A stretch of DNA of 13,528 nucleotides from RGIG5612 sp045616165. Its GTDB lineage: Bacteria; Bacillota; Clostridia; Lachnospirales; Lachnospiraceae. Positions 13,495 through 13,528 of this stretch are shown here, in pieces (the stretch's first letter is position 1; each line of letters starts with the position of its first letter). The position numbers and the translations under genes are program-made. The stretch is from assembly GCA_045616165.1 (NCBI GenBank), contig JAZLGF010000010.1:1-13528 (forward strand), written 5' to 3'. Below the pieces are notes generated by a model. It searched no databases. It was not told the origin of the DNA and was given only the letters and a program-made list of their open reading frames with translations.

Positions 13495-13528
13495 TTGTTT
13501 TATTGGGTTTCCCAATATATGAGATTAG

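Noticed and set aside
1..13528. CRISPR array, tRNA or rRNA genes
   Set aside because: No regularly spaced direct repeats and no recognisable tRNA or rRNA sequence were seen on either strand.

Overview
The window looks like chromosomal DNA of a strictly anaerobic, low-GC Clostridia (Bacillota) member, plausibly from gut or rumen. The genes are AT-rich with strong AAGGAGG-type ribosome binding sites. Acyl-CoA dehydrogenase is paired with EtfAB, and there are CoA-transferases of the kinds used in butyrate-forming fermentation. No species can be named from the sequence alone.

Layout. Positions 1-265 are non-coding and hold competing hairpins and one copy of a GC-rich structured repeat. A leftward block (2168-266) carries a HipB/HipA toxin-antitoxin pair and a small flavin-binding (PPOX-fold) protein, behind a promoter with repeated operators. 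A second leftward operon (6938-2295) encodes a single-chain CoA-transferase, an acyl-CoA dehydrogenase, EtfB and EtfA. A leftward MerR/BmrR-type regulator (7849-7049) sits next to a textbook MerR-type promoter (19-bp spacer filled by a perfect dyad). That promoter drives a rightward operon (8031-12386): cyclase-family metal hydrolase, 3-hydroxyacyl-CoA-dehydrogenase-like enzyme, BKACE (beta-keto acid cleavage enzyme), and CoA-transferase subunits A and B. A two-way terminator follows, then a leftward hic module in which the hicA toxin is truncated and joined in frame to an intact hicB. The last 465 bases are non-coding, with AT-rich dyads, a long GC-rich hairpin and an inverted, diverged second copy of the structured repeat.

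How the genes work together (inference). The order hydrolase, hydroxy-acid dehydrogenase, BKACE, CoA-transferase matches the lower part of the anaerobic phloroglucinol pathway: dihydrophloroglucinol ring opening to 3-hydroxy-5-oxohexanoate, oxidation to 3,5-dioxohexanoate (triacetate), cleavage with acetyl-CoA to acetoacetate plus acetoacetyl-CoA, then CoA transfer to acetoacetate. The leftward operon would handle the product end, reducing crotonyl-CoA to butyryl-CoA and exchanging CoA with acids. No phloroglucinol reductase, thiolase, 3-hydroxybutyryl-CoA dehydrogenase or crotonase gene lies in the window, so these would have to be elsewhere, or the substrate is a related cyclic 1,3-diketone. 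The enzyme families are clear; the exact substrate is not proven by sequence.
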